Shown in pieces: positions 1-8,866 of a stretch of DNA of 32,718 nucleotides. The translations under genes and the position numbers were made by a program. Source of the stretch: an uncultured Bacilli bacterium. GTDB lineage: Bacteria; Bacillota_I; Bacilli_A; RF39; UBA660. How positions within the stretch are numbered: the first letter of the stretch is position 1; each line of letters opens with the position of its first letter. The stretch is taken from the NCBI GenBank assembly GCA_947632345.1, contig CANROW010000015.1, forward strand, positions 1-32,718, in the 5' to 3' direction. The notes under the pieces were generated by a model. The model did no database searches. It had not been told where the DNA came from and worked only from the letters and a program-made list of their open reading frames with translations.

Positions 1-146
1 ATTAACATTTTTACTATATCATATCATTTTAATTTTTTTAATTTTTTGGTCTCACATCATTTACAACTACACATTTTTGATATTTTGTTGTATTGAGTAG
101 TATTATGAATTATTATATTTATAGTATATGCTTTCATAATAAAAAA

Positions 147-171
147 ATTCCTAGTTATATAATTTAGGAAT
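147..171. terminator. Rho-independent terminator (bidirectional-looking); on the minus strand it ends the 164-790 gene
   Basis: Stem ATTCCTA (147-153) / TAGGAAT (165-171), with an A-run at 141-147 (U-tract on the minus strand). The stop codon of the 164-790 ORF overlaps the stem. Confidence 0.6.
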
Positions 172-790
172 CTTTTCTTTTATTTATCATTTTTAATGTC
201 TTTTGTACTGCTTTTCCTTTAGGTTTATCAGATAAATAATCTTTAACATAGTTTGGGTATAGTTGTTTATATTCACTATCACTTAATCCCACGTTTAGCT
301 CTATATCTTGTAACCATTGTTGAGCTTCTGTCATAGCGTTAACCTTTTTAGTATTATCTTCTAATCCAGAGAAAGTATCATCTTCCAATGCTGCTCTCAT
401 ATCTTTTAATTCTTTTTTTATTGTTTCTTCGCTAGCTCCATCTAAACACATTGCATCTTTAATTTCTTCTTCATCGACCGGTGAAATCAGCTTTTGTACA
501 TTGGAAACCTTCATATATTCATGACCAGCTTTCAATTCTTGAATTAATTTGTTGTCATTTTTCATAAATGATATCATTGTACCAATTATAACACCTGTCA
601 TAACGTTGGCAACGGGTCCGATAAGGACCATTAGTAATAGACTGAGAATGTGACTAACGATGTTATAATCGTGTTGTTTTTTTAAGTAACCAAATTTTTT
701 GGCTTGATTTTCAAATATGACATCTGATAAATCAACGGTTACCATTCCAATTAATCCAGAAATTAATCCATATATTAAATATCCTTTCAT
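164..790 (-). CDS. Hypothetical protein with hydrophobic N-terminal segments and a charged soluble C-terminus
   Basis: 208 aa ORF; hydrophobic N-terminus (MKGYLIYGLISGLIGMVTVDL... and HILSLLLMVLIGPVANVMTGVIIGTMI); AGGAGGG-type SD upstream on the minus strand. Confidence 0.75.
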   Translation of the reverse strand: MKGYLIYGLISGLIGMVTVDLSDVIFENQAKKFGYLKKQHDYNIVSHILSLLLMVLIGPVANVMTGVIIGTMISFMKNDNKLIQELKAGHEYMKVSNVQKLISPVDEEEIKDAMCLDGASEETIKKELKDMRAALEDDTFSGLEDNTKKVNAMTEAQQWLQDIELNVGLSDSEYKQLYPNYVKDYLSDKPKGKAVQKTLKMINKRKDS

Positions 791-927
791 AAACCCTCCT
801 TCATTTGATGTATGTTATCATATTTAATAATAAAAATCAATTATCTAATTATGGTTATATAAAAATTGTGTTTATTAGAAAATAGGACTATTATAGATAT
901 TAATGTTATAATTTTAATGGTGGTACT

Positions 928-1671
928 ATGAACGAAAGAATAATGGAAGATATTGATAAGCTTTATAGAATGTGGCAGAATGGTTTTCTTGGTGGAGAAA
1001 CAATGCCAGAAGATGCTAATCCGCATTTAGATGAGAAATCTCTAGAAAATTATTTATATTTTACTTTACCGATGGCTTTAAATTATCAAAGAAATTCTTA
1101 TAAATTATGGGAAAGTGCTAAGAAAACTTATGATGATGTTACTACGAGGTTTGTTTTTAATCCCAAAGAAGTAGTGAAATGTGATTTTTCTGTAGTACAG
1201 GAAGCTTTAGTCAAATATCGTATTGCCTTGCAACCAACTAAACAGACTGAGATTTGGATAAAATTATGTCAAACATTTGTGGAGCTATTTGATGGTGACA
1301 TTCGAAAGTTATTTGATGACTTTCATAATGATGTCGATAAGATTAGAGATTTTATTCAGCTTCAAAATAAAAAGAATTTTCCTTATCTTTCTGGAACTAA
1401 AATATGTAATTATTGGTTGTTTGTCATATATCAATACACAGATAGAACCTATAAAAATATAGGGAGTTTGACTGTCGCTCCTGATACTCATGTCGTTAAG
1501 GCAACTTATCGCCTTGGACTGATTGATGATAAAGAGTTGAATAGTGCTAATGTTCAAAAAATTGTTATCGAAAGATGGAATAATTTATTAAAAGATTCTA
1601 AATATAAACCAATCGATATTCACACGCCATTATGGTTGTGGAGTAGAAATGGGTTTAAGGAAATAAAATAA
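928..1671 (+). CDS. Hypothetical protein with HhH-GPD DNA-glycosylase-like motifs
   Basis: 247 aa ORF. The segment YLSGTKICNYWLF...VAPDTHVVKATYRLGL resembles the HhH-GPD signature (LPGVGxKTA...VDTHxxRxxxRLGL), including Lys and Asp at catalytic-like positions. Confidence 0.6.
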   Translation: MNERIMEDIDKLYRMWQNGFLGGETMPEDANPHLDEKSLENYLYFTLPMALNYQRNSYKLWESAKKTYDDVTTRFVFNPKEVVKCDFSVVQEALVKYRIALQPTKQTEIWIKLCQTFVELFDGDIRKLFDDFHNDVDKIRDFIQLQNKKNFPYLSGTKICNYWLFVIYQYTDRTYKNIGSLTVAPDTHVVKATYRLGLIDDKELNSANVQKIVIERWNNLLKDSKYKPIDIHTPLWLWSRNGFKEIK

Positions 1672-1673
1672 GT

Positions 1674-1811
1674 ATGAGACGTGAAGAGAAAAAAGCTGAT
1701 GAATGGATTGAAGATTTAAATAATTATTTGCAAAAAGAGGAAGAAAATGAAAGTAATAACGATAAAACAACCGTGGGCAACATTAATTGCCAAAAAGTTA
1801 AAAGAGTATGA
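1674..1811 (+). CDS. Possible 45-aa small protein, MRREEKKADEWIEDLNNYLQKEEENESNNDKTTVGNINCQKVKRV
   Basis: ATG at 1674, just after the upstream stop; overlaps the start of the ASCH gene out of frame. It may act only in translational coupling. Confidence 0.3.
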   Translation: MRREEKKADEWIEDLNNYLQKEEENESNNDKTTVGNINCQKVKRV

Positions 1812-2151
1812 ATTTCGTACCTGGAAGACTAAATATCGTGGTGATATATTGATTCACGCTGGTAAAGGAATTGATAAGAAGGCAATGGAAAGATTTGCTT
1901 ATCTAGGATTAGATTATCCTTCAGGGTGTATTATTGCTAAAGCGACAATTACGGATTGTCTTTATGTCGATGAAACATTGCGCAATGAATTGAAAATGAA
2001 GAATGCAGATGTTTATCATAATGTTTTAAAAGACGATAATGCTTGGGAAGGATACGGATTTAAAATTGAGAATGTTGTAGAAATTAAGCCAATATACATA
2101 AATGGTAAATTGAGTCTATGGGATTATGACTATCAATTTGACAAAAAATAA
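1747..2151 (+). CDS. ASCH domain-containing protein
   Basis: 134 aa; N-terminus MKVITIKQPWATLIAKKLKEYEFRTWKTKYRGDILIHAGK is a typical ASCH signature. Confidence 0.85.
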   Translation: MKVITIKQPWATLIAKKLKEYEFRTWKTKYRGDILIHAGKGIDKKAMERFAYLGLDYPSGCIIAKATITDCLYVDETLRNELKMKNADVYHNVLKDDNAWEGYGFKIENVVEIKPIYINGKLSLWDYDYQFDKK

Positions 2152-2216
2152 AAAAATGTTATCATTTTTATAAGATGATTTCTTCGTTGTGTTATTTTAT
2201 CTAATCTAGGGGGACT

Positions 2217-3209
2217 ATGATGAAAAACTTAGATGAATTTAAAGTTAATTTAGAAAGACAAATAGAACAATCAACTGGGGTTGTTATTGTGCCACATAAT
2301 AATGTTGACTTAGATGCTTTTGGGTCAGCAATTGGCATATCTTTAATTGCGAAGAAATTTAAAAAAACTTTTTATATAATCATAAATGATATAGAGCTTG
2401 AACATGGCGTTAGTATGCTTTATGAAGAGGTTCAAAGTGAATATCCTATACTTACTTTAGAAAATTATAAAAAACTATCTTCTTCTAAAGATTTATTTAT
2501 TTTGACTGATGTCAATAAAGCATCATTAGTATGTTTGGATGAAAAAGATAACGATAGTCAAAAAATATTTATTATTGATCATCACAATGAGGATGAATCT
2601 ACTTTTATGACTAGTAATAAAAACAAATTAATTGATCCGGATGTATCAAGTGCTTGTGAAATTGTTGCCGAATTGTTAAAAGCTTATGATATTGATATTC
2701 CTTGCGATGTTGCCAATTATTTGTTAGCTGGGATATATCTTGACACTAATAAATTGAGTAATAATGCTACACCAGAGACGATGCGGGTTGTTGCTAATCT
2801 TTTAGATACAGGAGCTAACCTCAAGAAGGTTACCGACTACTTTACGGAAGATTTCATTAGCGATCGCCGGGTTCAAAGTTTGGTTAGTAGAACTAAAATA
2901 ATTCCACCACATATAGCTATCGCGGCATCTCTAGAAGATGATATTTATACTAAAGAGGAAATAGCGAAAGTTGCTGATTATTTACTCAAGTATCAAATTG
3001 ATGCTGCTTTTGCGATTGGAAATATTGGAGATAGAGTAATATCGATTAGTGCCAGAAGTAAAGAGAAAATTAATGTCGGTGATATGATGAAAGAATTCGG
3101 CGGAGGAGGAAATCAATATTCCGGAGCTGCTAAAATAAATGATTGTTCAGTTGCTGAAGTGAATAAACAATTGCTAAAGGTAATAAAAAATACTATAATT
3201 AATGATTAG
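2217..3209 (+). CDS. DHH/DHHA1 family phosphoesterase (GdpP/NrnA-like, standalone)
   Basis: 330 aa; PHNNVDLDAFGSAIG, IIDHHNEDE, LLAGIYLDT, VISISARSKEKINVGDMMKEFGGGGN motifs. Confidence 0.88.
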   Translation: MMKNLDEFKVNLERQIEQSTGVVIVPHNNVDLDAFGSAIGISLIAKKFKKTFYIIINDIELEHGVSMLYEEVQSEYPILTLENYKKLSSSKDLFILTDVNKASLVCLDEKDNDSQKIFIIDHHNEDESTFMTSNKNKLIDPDVSSACEIVAELLKAYDIDIPCDVANYLLAGIYLDTNKLSNNATPETMRVVANLLDTGANLKKVTDYFTEDFISDRRVQSLVSRTKIIPPHIAIAASLEDDIYTKEEIAKVADYLLKYQIDAAFAIGNIGDRVISISARSKEKINVGDMMKEFGGGGNQYSGAAKINDCSVAEVNKQLLKVIKNTIIND

Positions 3210-3278
3210 ATTATAATTGTTGGTGTTTTTATAATAAAAATCCTTGTAAGCTAGGATTATTTCATAAAACTTTTTAAT

Positions 3279-3310
3279 AGTAAAGAGAAAATCTTTACTT
3301 TTTATTTTTT
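3279..3310 (+). terminator. Rho-independent terminator between the DHH gene and csoR
   Basis: AGTAAAGA-GAAAA-TCTTTACT followed by TTTTTATTTTTT. Confidence 0.75.
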
Positions 3311-3311
3311 G

Positions 3312-3340
3312 TTGACTACACCCGGTGAGGGTGTTACAAT
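3312..3340 (+). promoter_or_regulatory. csoR-copA promoter with a palindromic operator filling the spacer
   Basis: -35 TTGACT (3312-3317), 17-bp spacer ACACCCGGTGAGGGTGT (3318-3334, perfect 6-bp arms ACACCC/GGGTGT), -10 TACAAT (3335-3340). Confidence 0.8.
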
Positions 3341-3356
3341 TTGATTGGTGATAGAA

Positions 3357-3653
3357 ATGGAAAAAGAACATTCATGTATTAAAACGAAAAAAAGAACACT
3401 GGAAGAAAAAAATTATTTGAAGAAAAGATTGAAAACGATTGAAGGTCAAGTTCGAGGAATCATTGGTATGATTGATGATGATCGTTATTGTGATGATATT
3501 TTGATTCAAATTTCGGCTGTTAATAAATCTTTAAAAAGTTTAGGGAGTGAACTCCTTAAAAATCATTTATCGACTTGTGTAATTCAAGATATTAAAGATG
3601 ACAAGTTAGAGATAATTGATGAAGTAATGGAATTGATTAAGAGGTTAGATTAA
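3357..3653 (+). CDS. csoR: Metal-sensing transcriptional repressor, CsoR/RcnR family (copper type)
   Basis: RLKTIEGQVRGIIGMIDDDRYCDDILIQISAVNKSLKSLGSELLKNHLSTC; C-H-C ligand set with 25/4 residue offsets. ATG 3357 is preferred over the TTG 3345 of the track, because TTG 3345 lies upstream of the predicted transcription start. Confidence 0.9.
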   Translation: MEKEHSCIKTKKRTLEEKNYLKKRLKTIEGQVRGIIGMIDDDRYCDDILIQISAVNKSLKSLGSELLKNHLSTCVIQDIKDDKLEIIDEVMELIKRLD

Positions 3654-3690
3654 AATAATATTTTTGTGAATACAATAAACCAGGAGGATT

Positions 3691-5910
3691 ATGATGAAAA
3701 AAGTCGTTTTAAAAATAGGCGGAATGAGTTGTAGTGCTTGTTCTAGTGGCTTGGAAAAGTATTTAAGTAAACAAGAAGGTATTAAAAGTGCCAGCGTTAA
3801 TCTCGTTTTAGCTCAAGCTATGATTGAATATGATGATAAACTCACCATAGATGATTTAAATCGTTTTGTTGAAGAAGCTGGGTTTGATAGCTTAGGTGTG
3901 TTTGACGGCAAAGAAGAAAAGAAAAAGAGCCGTGGTAAAGTAAATATATTTATTTTTGCACTTTTAGCTATTTTTGTTTTATATGTATCTATGGCTCATA
4001 TGTTGAATATTCCTGAGATGCCTTATCTCAATATGATGAAATATCCAATTCATTATGCGATTGCTTTATTGCTTCTTACTATTCCTTTTTTAATATTTGG
4101 ACGAGATATTTTTCAAAGTGGAGTAAAGAATGCTTGGCATCGAACACCAAATATGGATACTTTGGTTACACTTGGCGTTTTGGCTAGTTTTACATATAGT
4201 TTGTTCAGCATGTTTATGATTATTTTGGATAAAAATCCGATGTTTTATGTTGAGAATTTATATTTTGAGTCTTGTTGCATAATCATTTTTTTCATTAAAT
4301 TGGGTAGATTTATTGACGGTCATAGTAAGGAAAAGACTAAAGAAGCATTAAAAGAATTAGTTCAAATAACCCCAAATATGGCTCTTATAAAAACTGCAGA
4401 TGGTGATAAAGAAATAACTATAGATGAGGTGAAGAAAGGTGATATCTTACTTTGTAAACCAGGTATGAAAATAGCTGTTGATGGCGTTATTATAAAAGGT
4501 GATACCCATGTTGATGAGGCTTTTATTACCGGTGAATCGATACCTAATAAAAAGAGCGTCGGTGATAAAATTGTCGCAGGTAGTATTAATATTGATGGTT
4601 ATATTGAGTATGAAGCAGAAAAAATTGGTAAAAATTCAACTATTTCTGAGATTGTCAGACTAGTAGTCGAAGCTACCAATACTAAGTCACCACTTCAAAG
4701 ATTAGCTGATACTATCAGTGGATATTTTGTACCAATCATAATTATAATTGCTGTCCTTACTCTGTTGATATATATACTTTTAGGTTATCCATTCAACGAA
4801 TGTATCATTGCTTTTGTGACTGTTTTGGTAGTTGCCTGTCCTTGCGCGTTGGGATTAGCTACACCTCTAGCGGTTGTTGTCAGTGAGGGATTATGTGCCA
4901 AAAATGGCATTTTGGTCAAGAGTAGCGAGACTTTAGAAAATGCTCATAAAGTAGACACTATTGTTTTTGATAAAACAGGTACTTTAACTTATGGTAATTT
5001 AAAAGTTGCACAAATTCACAATTATAGCAATTATTTGGAAAAAGAACTCATGAGAATTGTTGCTAGTCTCGAAAAAAAATCGAGTCATCCAATTAGTAAA
5101 GCTTTTGTAAATTATGCTGAAGAGAATAAACTTACTTTACAAGAAGTTTCTAATTTTAAGAATGTTTCTGGTATTGGCGTTGAAGGAGAATTAAAATCTA
5201 AAAAGATTTGCGTTGGCAATAGTAAATTTTTAAAGCGTCTCAAAATAAAAAATGATCATACTGACGATGAGCTTTCTTTAGCGCAAGATGGTAATAGTAT
5301 TATTTATGTGATTGAAGATGAAAAAGTTATTGGCTTAGTTGGCGTTAAAGATATAGTCCGTGACAATGCCGCTGAAACAATAGCTCAACTGGGGAAAATG
5401 CATAAAGAGGTTATTATGTTGACAGGAGATAATGAGACTACTGCTAAACTAATTGCGAAAAGTGTGGGAATTAAAAAAGTAATTGCTAATGTCTTACCAA
5501 GGGATAAGACCAAAATGATCAAGGATTTGATCAAAGATGGTAAGAAAGTCATGATGGTCGGTGATGGTATTAATGATGCACCTAGTCTTGCAACAGCTGA
5601 TATTGGGGTTAGTGTCAATAGTGGAACCGATATTGCTGCGGACTCTAGTGACGTTATTTTGATTAGAGATGATTTAGCTAGCATTATCGATTTAATTAAA
5701 ATCAGTAAGAGAACACTAAGAAATATTAAACAGAATTTATTTTGGGCTTTTTTCTATAATATGTGTATGATTCCCATTGCTGTCGGACTATTGAAACCAT
5801 TAGGGATAACTATGAATCCTATGTTTGGAGCTCTAGCTATGACACTTAGTAGTTTAACGGTTGTTTTCAATGCTTTGCGGCTTAAAAGGTATAAAATACA
5901 AAAAAGTTAA
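3691..5910 (+). CDS. copA: Copper-translocating P1B-type ATPase
   Basis: 739 aa; HMA domain GMSCSACSSGLE, CPC motif VACPCALGLATP, DKTGTLT, MVGDGINDAPSLATADIG; adjacent to csoR; SD CAGGAGG. Confidence 0.95.
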   Translation: MMKKVVLKIGGMSCSACSSGLEKYLSKQEGIKSASVNLVLAQAMIEYDDKLTIDDLNRFVEEAGFDSLGVFDGKEEKKKSRGKVNIFIFALLAIFVLYVSMAHMLNIPEMPYLNMMKYPIHYAIALLLLTIPFLIFGRDIFQSGVKNAWHRTPNMDTLVTLGVLASFTYSLFSMFMIILDKNPMFYVENLYFESCCIIIFFIKLGRFIDGHSKEKTKEALKELVQITPNMALIKTADGDKEITIDEVKKGDILLCKPGMKIAVDGVIIKGDTHVDEAFITGESIPNKKSVGDKIVAGSINIDGYIEYEAEKIGKNSTISEIVRLVVEATNTKSPLQRLADTISGYFVPIIIIIAVLTLLIYILLGYPFNECIIAFVTVLVVACPCALGLATPLAVVVSEGLCAKNGILVKSSETLENAHKVDTIVFDKTGTLTYGNLKVAQIHNYSNYLEKELMRIVASLEKKSSHPISKAFVNYAEENKLTLQEVSNFKNVSGIGVEGELKSKKICVGNSKFLKRLKIKNDHTDDELSLAQDGNSIIYVIEDEKVIGLVGVKDIVRDNAAETIAQLGKMHKEVIMLTGDNETTAKLIAKSVGIKKVIANVLPRDKTKMIKDLIKDGKKVMMVGDGINDAPSLATADIGVSVNSGTDIAADSSDVILIRDDLASIIDLIKISKRTLRNIKQNLFWAFFYNMCMIPIAVGLLKPLGITMNPMFGALAMTLSSLTVVFNALRLKRYKIQKS

Positions 5911-5926
5911 TATTATCCAAATTTAT

Positions 5927-5955
5927 TTGACAGACTAATTATAGAATGTTAAAGT
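5927..5955 (+). promoter_or_regulatory. Sigma-70/A-type promoter for the 5984 gene
   Basis: TTGACA (5927-5932), 17-bp spacer, TAAAGT (5950-5955). Confidence 0.6.
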
Positions 5956-5983
5956 ATAAAGCATGATTATTTAGGGGGTTTTT

Positions 5984-6835
5984 ATGAAAAAAGAATTTGT
6001 TGAGTCTAGTGAGACGATCTTTTATAAACAATCTGATTGGCATTATCTTGTCAAGTGTCTTATGGATTATGTAAAAGAGGATAGAAAGTTATATTCATGT
6101 GATCCTTTTACTGCCAAGATTGATGGTCGAGTAAAAGATGCTGTTTTATGTGATGCATTTAATGCTATGAGCTTTTTTTCTTATGAGTGTTTATCTGGTG
6201 AAGAACTTCATAATGATGCTCGTTATAGCTTTTATGCTTCACAAAGTAAACAAATTGATGAAAGAGCATTTTTGACAAATTTAGTAAAGTCTTTTTCTGA
6301 TTATATTTTTAATAAACGTATGATTAACTCAATCAAAATAGATTGTGATAATGATGGATGTTTACAGCCTATCGCATTTAGTGATGGAGCTGCAGTTCTC
6401 CTTGATTTTATCAATTATGTTTTTGAAAAAGAAGGATATAATCGCCAATTTACGATGCATGATTTAGAAACAATTGCTTTTAAAGAAAAATATGATATGG
6501 ATATGCTAAAATTAAATTTCTTTTTACGCAAAATTGACAAACATTCTGAACAATTGCAAAATGGCATTAGTGTTGAAGAAATCTATCGAGAAGTAGCTAA
6601 CAATCACAATTTAGGCGAAGTCTACATTATGGACAATCGTTGCTATTACAAATATGATGAAAATAAACTTCCACAAACGCATCGAAGTGGTTTGATGAAT
6701 GCTTCTGATGCTATTGGCCTTGAGTTGGATTTAGAGGCTCTAGCCTGTGCTTATGAGCATCTTGCCGATAAAGATAAAAAAGAAGTTGAAATACCGATCA
6801 TTCGCGAGAAAATCAAATGTATGAAGATAAAATAG
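5984..6835 (+). CDS. Hypothetical protein
   Basis: 283 aa ORF with a good SD (TTAGGGGG); no family recognised. Confidence 0.8.
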   Translation: MKKEFVESSETIFYKQSDWHYLVKCLMDYVKEDRKLYSCDPFTAKIDGRVKDAVLCDAFNAMSFFSYECLSGEELHNDARYSFYASQSKQIDERAFLTNLVKSFSDYIFNKRMINSIKIDCDNDGCLQPIAFSDGAAVLLDFINYVFEKEGYNRQFTMHDLETIAFKEKYDMDMLKLNFFLRKIDKHSEQLQNGISVEEIYREVANNHNLGEVYIMDNRCYYKYDENKLPQTHRSGLMNASDAIGLELDLEALACAYEHLADKDKKEVEIPIIREKIKCMKIK

Positions 6836-6857
6836 AGGAGATAATAACTCCTTTTTA
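6836..6857 (+). terminator. Weak intrinsic terminator
   Basis: AGGAG-ATAATAA-CTCCT followed by TTTT; only a 5-bp stem. Confidence 0.4.
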
Positions 6858-6915
6858 TTATGAAATTAATTTATGGCTAAAAATAAAATATTTTACGATA
6901 ATCAATAAAAATATA

Positions 6916-6944
6916 TTGACAATAAAAAAACTTAAACGTATTAT
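6916..6944 (+). promoter_or_regulatory. Sigma-A-type promoter for the DUF2975/XRE/DUF4173 module
   Basis: TTGACA (6916-6921), 17-bp spacer, TATTAT (6939-6944). Confidence 0.65.
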
Positions 6945-6961
6945 GTAGGTGAGGTGGTAAT

Positions 6962-7414
6962 ATGATCAAAAGTAAAATTGCAAAATTTATTTCAATTATT
7001 TTTATAATTGTTTTAATATTGGGAATAGGAGGATTCTTTTTCTTACCAAAGCTTTATGATATTTTTAAAGCTCCAGTCGTTGCCGAATTCAATGCTCACC
7101 ATTTAGCATATCGTTGTGCTTTTTATGCTTGTTACATCATTTGTCTAGTGATAGTGTACAACTTAATGAAGTTATTTAAATATATTTATAGTGATACTCC
7201 ATTTCGTAAAGAAATTGAGATAATTTTAAAACAATGTGCCGTTATGTTCATGGTTTTAGCGATAATTGTTGTGATTAAGATATTTTTTATTCCAACGTTA
7301 TTGTCTTTGGCAGTAGCATTTGTCTGTTTTGTTGCTTCTCTAAGTTTTTATTGCTTAGCTGAAGTCATTAAAGCGGCTATTGCCTATAAGAATGAAATTG
7401 ATTATACAGTGTAG
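6962..7414 (+). CDS. DUF2975-like membrane protein
   Basis: 150 aa with four predicted TM segments, followed directly by a small XRE regulator as in known DUF2975-HTH pairs. Confidence 0.7.
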   Translation: MIKSKIAKFISIIFIIVLILGIGGFFFLPKLYDIFKAPVVAEFNAHHLAYRCAFYACYIICLVIVYNLMKLFKYIYSDTPFRKEIEIILKQCAVMFMVLAIIVVIKIFFIPTLLSLAVAFVCFVASLSFYCLAEVIKAAIAYKNEIDYTV

Positions 7415-7419
7415 GTGAT

Positions 7420-7638
7420 ATGATGATAATTGTTAATTTGGATGTAATGATGGCCAAAAGAAAAATGTCATTAAATGAATTGAGTGAAAGGACTAATATA
7501 ACTATTACCAATTTATCCATATTGAAAACTAATAAAGCTAAAGCGATTCGTTTTTCAACTTTAGAAGTTATTTGTAAAGCTTTGGATTGCCAACCAGGTG
7601 ATATTTTAGAATATCGAGGTGAAGAAGATGCAAGATAA
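7420..7638 (+). CDS. XRE/Cro-like helix-turn-helix regulator
   Basis: 72 aa; LDVMMAKRKMSLNELSERTNITITNLSILKTNKAKAIRFSTLEVICKALDCQPGDILEY. Confidence 0.88.
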   Translation: MMIIVNLDVMMAKRKMSLNELSERTNITITNLSILKTNKAKAIRFSTLEVICKALDCQPGDILEYRGEEDAR

Positions 7639-8821
7639 TATAAAGATCAGTCATAAACGCATAATTACCTTTTTAATAGCGTCTCTATTGATTGCCATCA
7701 GTCATAATTTAAAGATTGATTGGTACTTAAAAGATGTAATTATTCCTTTTACAATTTTACTAATAACGTATATTTATATCTTTGCTGATAAAAACTATAT
7801 AAATAAAAAAGCTTATTATTTATTGATACCCATTATTTTAATTTTAATTAGTGATATGATTATTAAGATTGATTGGACGAATAAGCTTTTAAATGTTTTA
7901 GTTTTACCTTTTCTGATAACCGTTTTTTTGATGAAATTAACTAATCCTAATTATTCTATTACTAAGGATTATGCTTTATGGATATTTAAACTTTTTCCTA
8001 AAGATTTATTCAGTAATTTAAAATATCTCAAATTAAAAAGATCAAATGAAAAAAGTAATACATCGAATATTCTTTTAGGTGTTTTGGTCGGATTGGGAAT
8101 TGGTATTGTAATTTTGTGCCTTCTCATGAGTGCTGATGATTATTTTGAATATTTCATCAATAATATTACAAGCGGTATTGATTTTGATGTATCAAGTATC
8201 ATTCTCTTTGTTGGCTCATTCATCGTTTTATTCAGTATTTTTGTCAATATTTTGGTAAATAGAAAAAAAGAGGTGAAACCTCTTGAAATGAAAAATTTGG
8301 ATACAATGATGGTGACTATTATTTTATCCATTATTAATGTTGTCTTTGTCCTATTCTTGATATCGGAACTTTCACGATTAACAATCAATTTTTTACAATT
8401 ACCGGTCGAATATACTTATTCAAGTTATGCCCGTGAAGGATTCTTTCAGCTTCTCTTTGTTACGATGATCAATTTTACTATTATCATCTATCTTCTTTAT
8501 AAAACTCAAAATATTGCGAAGAGTAATCGTGTCAAATATTTAGTTCTCTTACTCATATTCTTTTCAATCATTTTAATTTTTAATTCTTATTATCGAATGT
8601 TTTTATACATAGGTAATTATGGTTTGACACCATTACGCCTCCAAGTAATTTTATTTTTAGCGATGGAGTTAATTGTTTTTTATCTAATTACTAAAAAAAT
8701 AATTAGAGTATTGCAAAATGATTCCTTTAAATATTTCATTGTCCTTAATACTTTCTATATTATAAATTTATATTTATGTAATAATAATGTTATTGATTTT
8801 ATTATGAAGATGTTAAAATGA
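7628..8821 (+). CDS. DUF4173/DUF4153-like polytopic membrane protein
   Basis: About 400 aa, multi-TM; C-terminal VEYTYSSYAREGFFQLLFVTMINF resembles the DUF4173 signature. Overlaps the end of the XRE gene; GTG 7619 is an alternative start. Confidence 0.7.
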   Translation: MQDNIKISHKRIITFLIASLLIAISHNLKIDWYLKDVIIPFTILLITYIYIFADKNYINKKAYYLLIPIILILISDMIIKIDWTNKLLNVLVLPFLITVFLMKLTNPNYSITKDYALWIFKLFPKDLFSNLKYLKLKRSNEKSNTSNILLGVLVGLGIGIVILCLLMSADDYFEYFINNITSGIDFDVSSIILFVGSFIVLFSIFVNILVNRKKEVKPLEMKNLDTMMVTIILSIINVVFVLFLISELSRLTINFLQLPVEYTYSSYAREGFFQLLFVTMINFTIIIYLLYKTQNIAKSNRVKYLVLLLIFFSIILIFNSYYRMFLYIGNYGLTPLRLQVILFLAMELIVFYLITKKIIRVLQNDSFKYFIVLNTFYIINLYLCNNNVIDFIMKMLK

Positions 8822-8866
8822 TATTGTCAGTTAATAATAAAATTGATAAAGAGGAGCATTATATAA

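Noticed and set aside
841-1557. Short ORFs 841-1026 (-), 1277-1462 (+), 1309-1557 (-)
   Set aside because: Overlap the well-supported 928-1671 gene or its leader; no SD and biased composition.
3237-3262. AATCCTTGTAAGCTAGGATT hairpin after the DHH gene
   Set aside because: No clear U-tract; the stronger terminator is at 3279-3310.
3174-3371. Minus-strand ORF 3174-3371
   Set aside because: Covers the terminator and csoR promoter; low-complexity Tyr/Asn/Phe-rich.
5385-5684. Minus-strand ORF inside copA
   Set aside because: Antisense shadow of the conserved P-type ATPase domain.
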